Assembly: GCF_026314945.1 (NCBI RefSeq)
Contig: NZ_CP111121.1
Coordinates: forward strand, 1,984,001 to 2,048,000
Length of the DNA: 64,000 bases
DNA from: Chryseobacterium fluminis
GTDB lineage: Bacteria > Bacteroidota > Bacteroidia > Flavobacteriales > Weeksellaceae
Reading direction: 5' to 3'
The translations under genes and the position numbers were made by a program. The notes beneath the pieces are model-generated. The model had not been told where the DNA came from, made no database searches, and saw only the letters and a list, made by a program, of their open reading frames with translations. Below, one piece after another: positions 63,472 through 64,000 of this stretch; positions within the stretch are counted from its first letter, which is position 1, and every line of letters begins with the position of its first letter.

Positions 63472-63479
63472 TATATTTG
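63472..63479 (+). promoter_or_regulatory. -7 element of the Fur-family gene
   Basis: TATATTTG fits TAnnTTTG. Four bases separate it from the ATG at 63484, predicting a leaderless mRNA and ruling out the in-frame ATG at 63445. Confidence 0.55.
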
Positions 63480-63483
63480 TAAC

Positions 63484-63861
63484 ATGGCAAAAAGAAATAC
63501 CGTCACCAAGCAGCTGATCCTGGATTCATTAAAAAATTCGAAATCAGCAGTCAGTCAGGAAATTTTACAGAAAGAACTGGGAGAAACGATAGACCGGGCA
63601 ACGATTTACAGGGTTTTAAACAGTTTCTGTGAAGATGGTATTGTGCATAAAATCTTAGGTGATGATGGTAAATTTTATTTTGCATTTTGCGTCAACTGTT
63701 CAGAAAAGAAACACCATCATCAACATTTTCATTTCAGATGCTTAGCCTGTGAGAAAATAGAATGTCTTCCCAACGAAATGGACGTTAAGCTACCGAAAGG
63801 TTACCGGTCTGTTAATTTTAATGGATTTATTTCAGGGTATTGTGCCGATTGTTCTCATTAA
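63484..63861 (+). CDS. Fur/Zur-family metalloregulator
   Basis: A 125-residue DNA-binding repressor. The winged helix is in 1-65 ('VSQEILQKELGETIDRATIY', 'VLNSFCEDGIVHKI'), and the metal and dimerisation part has 'AFCVNCSEKKHHHQHFHFRC', 'CLACEKIECL' and 'GYCADC'. The Cys pairs at about 69/72, 86/89 and 120/123 can bind structural zinc and the His-rich stretch can bind regulatory metal. Zur or Fur specificity is uncertain. The start at 63484 follows from the -7 element. It probably represses itself and the divergent reductase. Confidence 0.9.
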   Translation: MAKRNTVTKQLILDSLKNSKSAVSQEILQKELGETIDRATIYRVLNSFCEDGIVHKILGDDGKFYFAFCVNCSEKKHHHQHFHFRCLACEKIECLPNEMDVKLPKGYRSVNFNGFISGYCADCSH

Positions 63862-63969
63862 TTGTTTAGAATTTCTTTTAACTACTTATCTCCGGAATAT
63901 TGAAGCATTTGATATATTAACAACAGCTCCAAAGCTTCTATAAAGCTTTAATTTTTATTATTATAACAA

Positions 63970-63997
63970 AAAATCCCGGGAAAATTTCCCGGGACCT
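63970..63997 (-). terminator. Terminator of a leftward gene outside the window
   Basis: The 21-nt palindrome TCCCGGGAAAATTTCCCGGGA is followed on the minus strand by TTTTTTG. No leftward gene inside the window precedes it, so it serves a gene beyond the right edge. Confidence 0.7.
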
Positions 63998-64000
63998 ACA

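Noticed and set aside
1..64000. tRNA, rRNA and prophage genes
   Set aside because: No cloverleaf, rRNA-like or phage structural sequence was noticed on either strand by reading; a tRNA scan would be needed to exclude them fully.

Overview
This window looks like a chromosomal stretch of a Chryseobacterium-type flavobacterium (Bacteroidota, Weeksellaceae). The DNA is A/T-rich, start codons mostly lack Shine-Dalgarno sequences, and many genes have the Bacteroidota -7 promoter motif TAnnTTTG. Lineage markers include PorX and a type IX secretion sorting domain, a fused LpxC/FabZ, and small secreted proteins beginning around a 'GRVGVNT' motif. The genus is inferred from gene content and style; I ran no database search.

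Layout. 1-10 kb: a partial lipoprotein phosphatase, a cobalamin adenosyltransferase/TPR/thiamine pyrophosphokinase operon, a DinB protein, a frameshifted lipoprotein remnant, a WYL regulator, an ABC exporter, LptB with an unusual C-terminal extension, a TM2 protein, an unrecognised 242-residue protein and HemB. 10-21 kb: a tiny type IX sorting-domain protein, a NatAB-like ABC transporter, an outer-membrane barrel, SucD, and the lipid A block (two LpxD-type acyltransferases, LpxA, LpxC/FabZ) with EF-P and an HD phosphohydrolase. 21-29 kb: a beta-propeller lipoprotein, a thioredoxin-like protein, PorX, an exodeoxyribonuclease III gene split by a complete 1.4-kb ISL3/ISAon1-type insertion sequence, an RlpA-like protein and two secreted proteins.

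29-60 kb is RimO followed by one large surface-polysaccharide locus, read leftward from about 60.0 kb to a terminator at 30.75 kb. It holds assembly and export genes (Wza, Wzc, Wzx, an EpsG/Wzy-type polymerase, two initiating phosphoglycosyltransferases), six glycosyltransferases and sugar-nucleotide modules. The modules are a PglF/PglE/PglD-like set (probably UDP-diNAcBac), FnlA/B/C (UDP-L-FucNAc), an FdtA/B/C-like set (dTDP-3-acetamido-3,6-dideoxyhexose), an amidating WbpG/HisH/HisF trio, a nucleotide-sugar dehydrogenase, and a formyltransferase with a PIG-L deacetylase. One beta-helix gene lies on the opposite strand inside the locus. The predicted product is an amino-sugar-rich Wzy-dependent capsule or O-antigen.

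60-64 kb: RecX, GlyA, a thioredoxin-reductase-like flavoprotein and a divergent Fur-family regulator sharing a palindromic operator. The right edge ends in a terminator for a gene outside the window.

The most notable features are the IS-split xth gene, 7-bp tandem repeats next to genes, apparently leaderless promoters, the LptB fusion, the divergent Fur operator, and several enzyme paralogues with altered catalytic residues in the polysaccharide locus. I found no rRNA, tRNA, CRISPR array or prophage.
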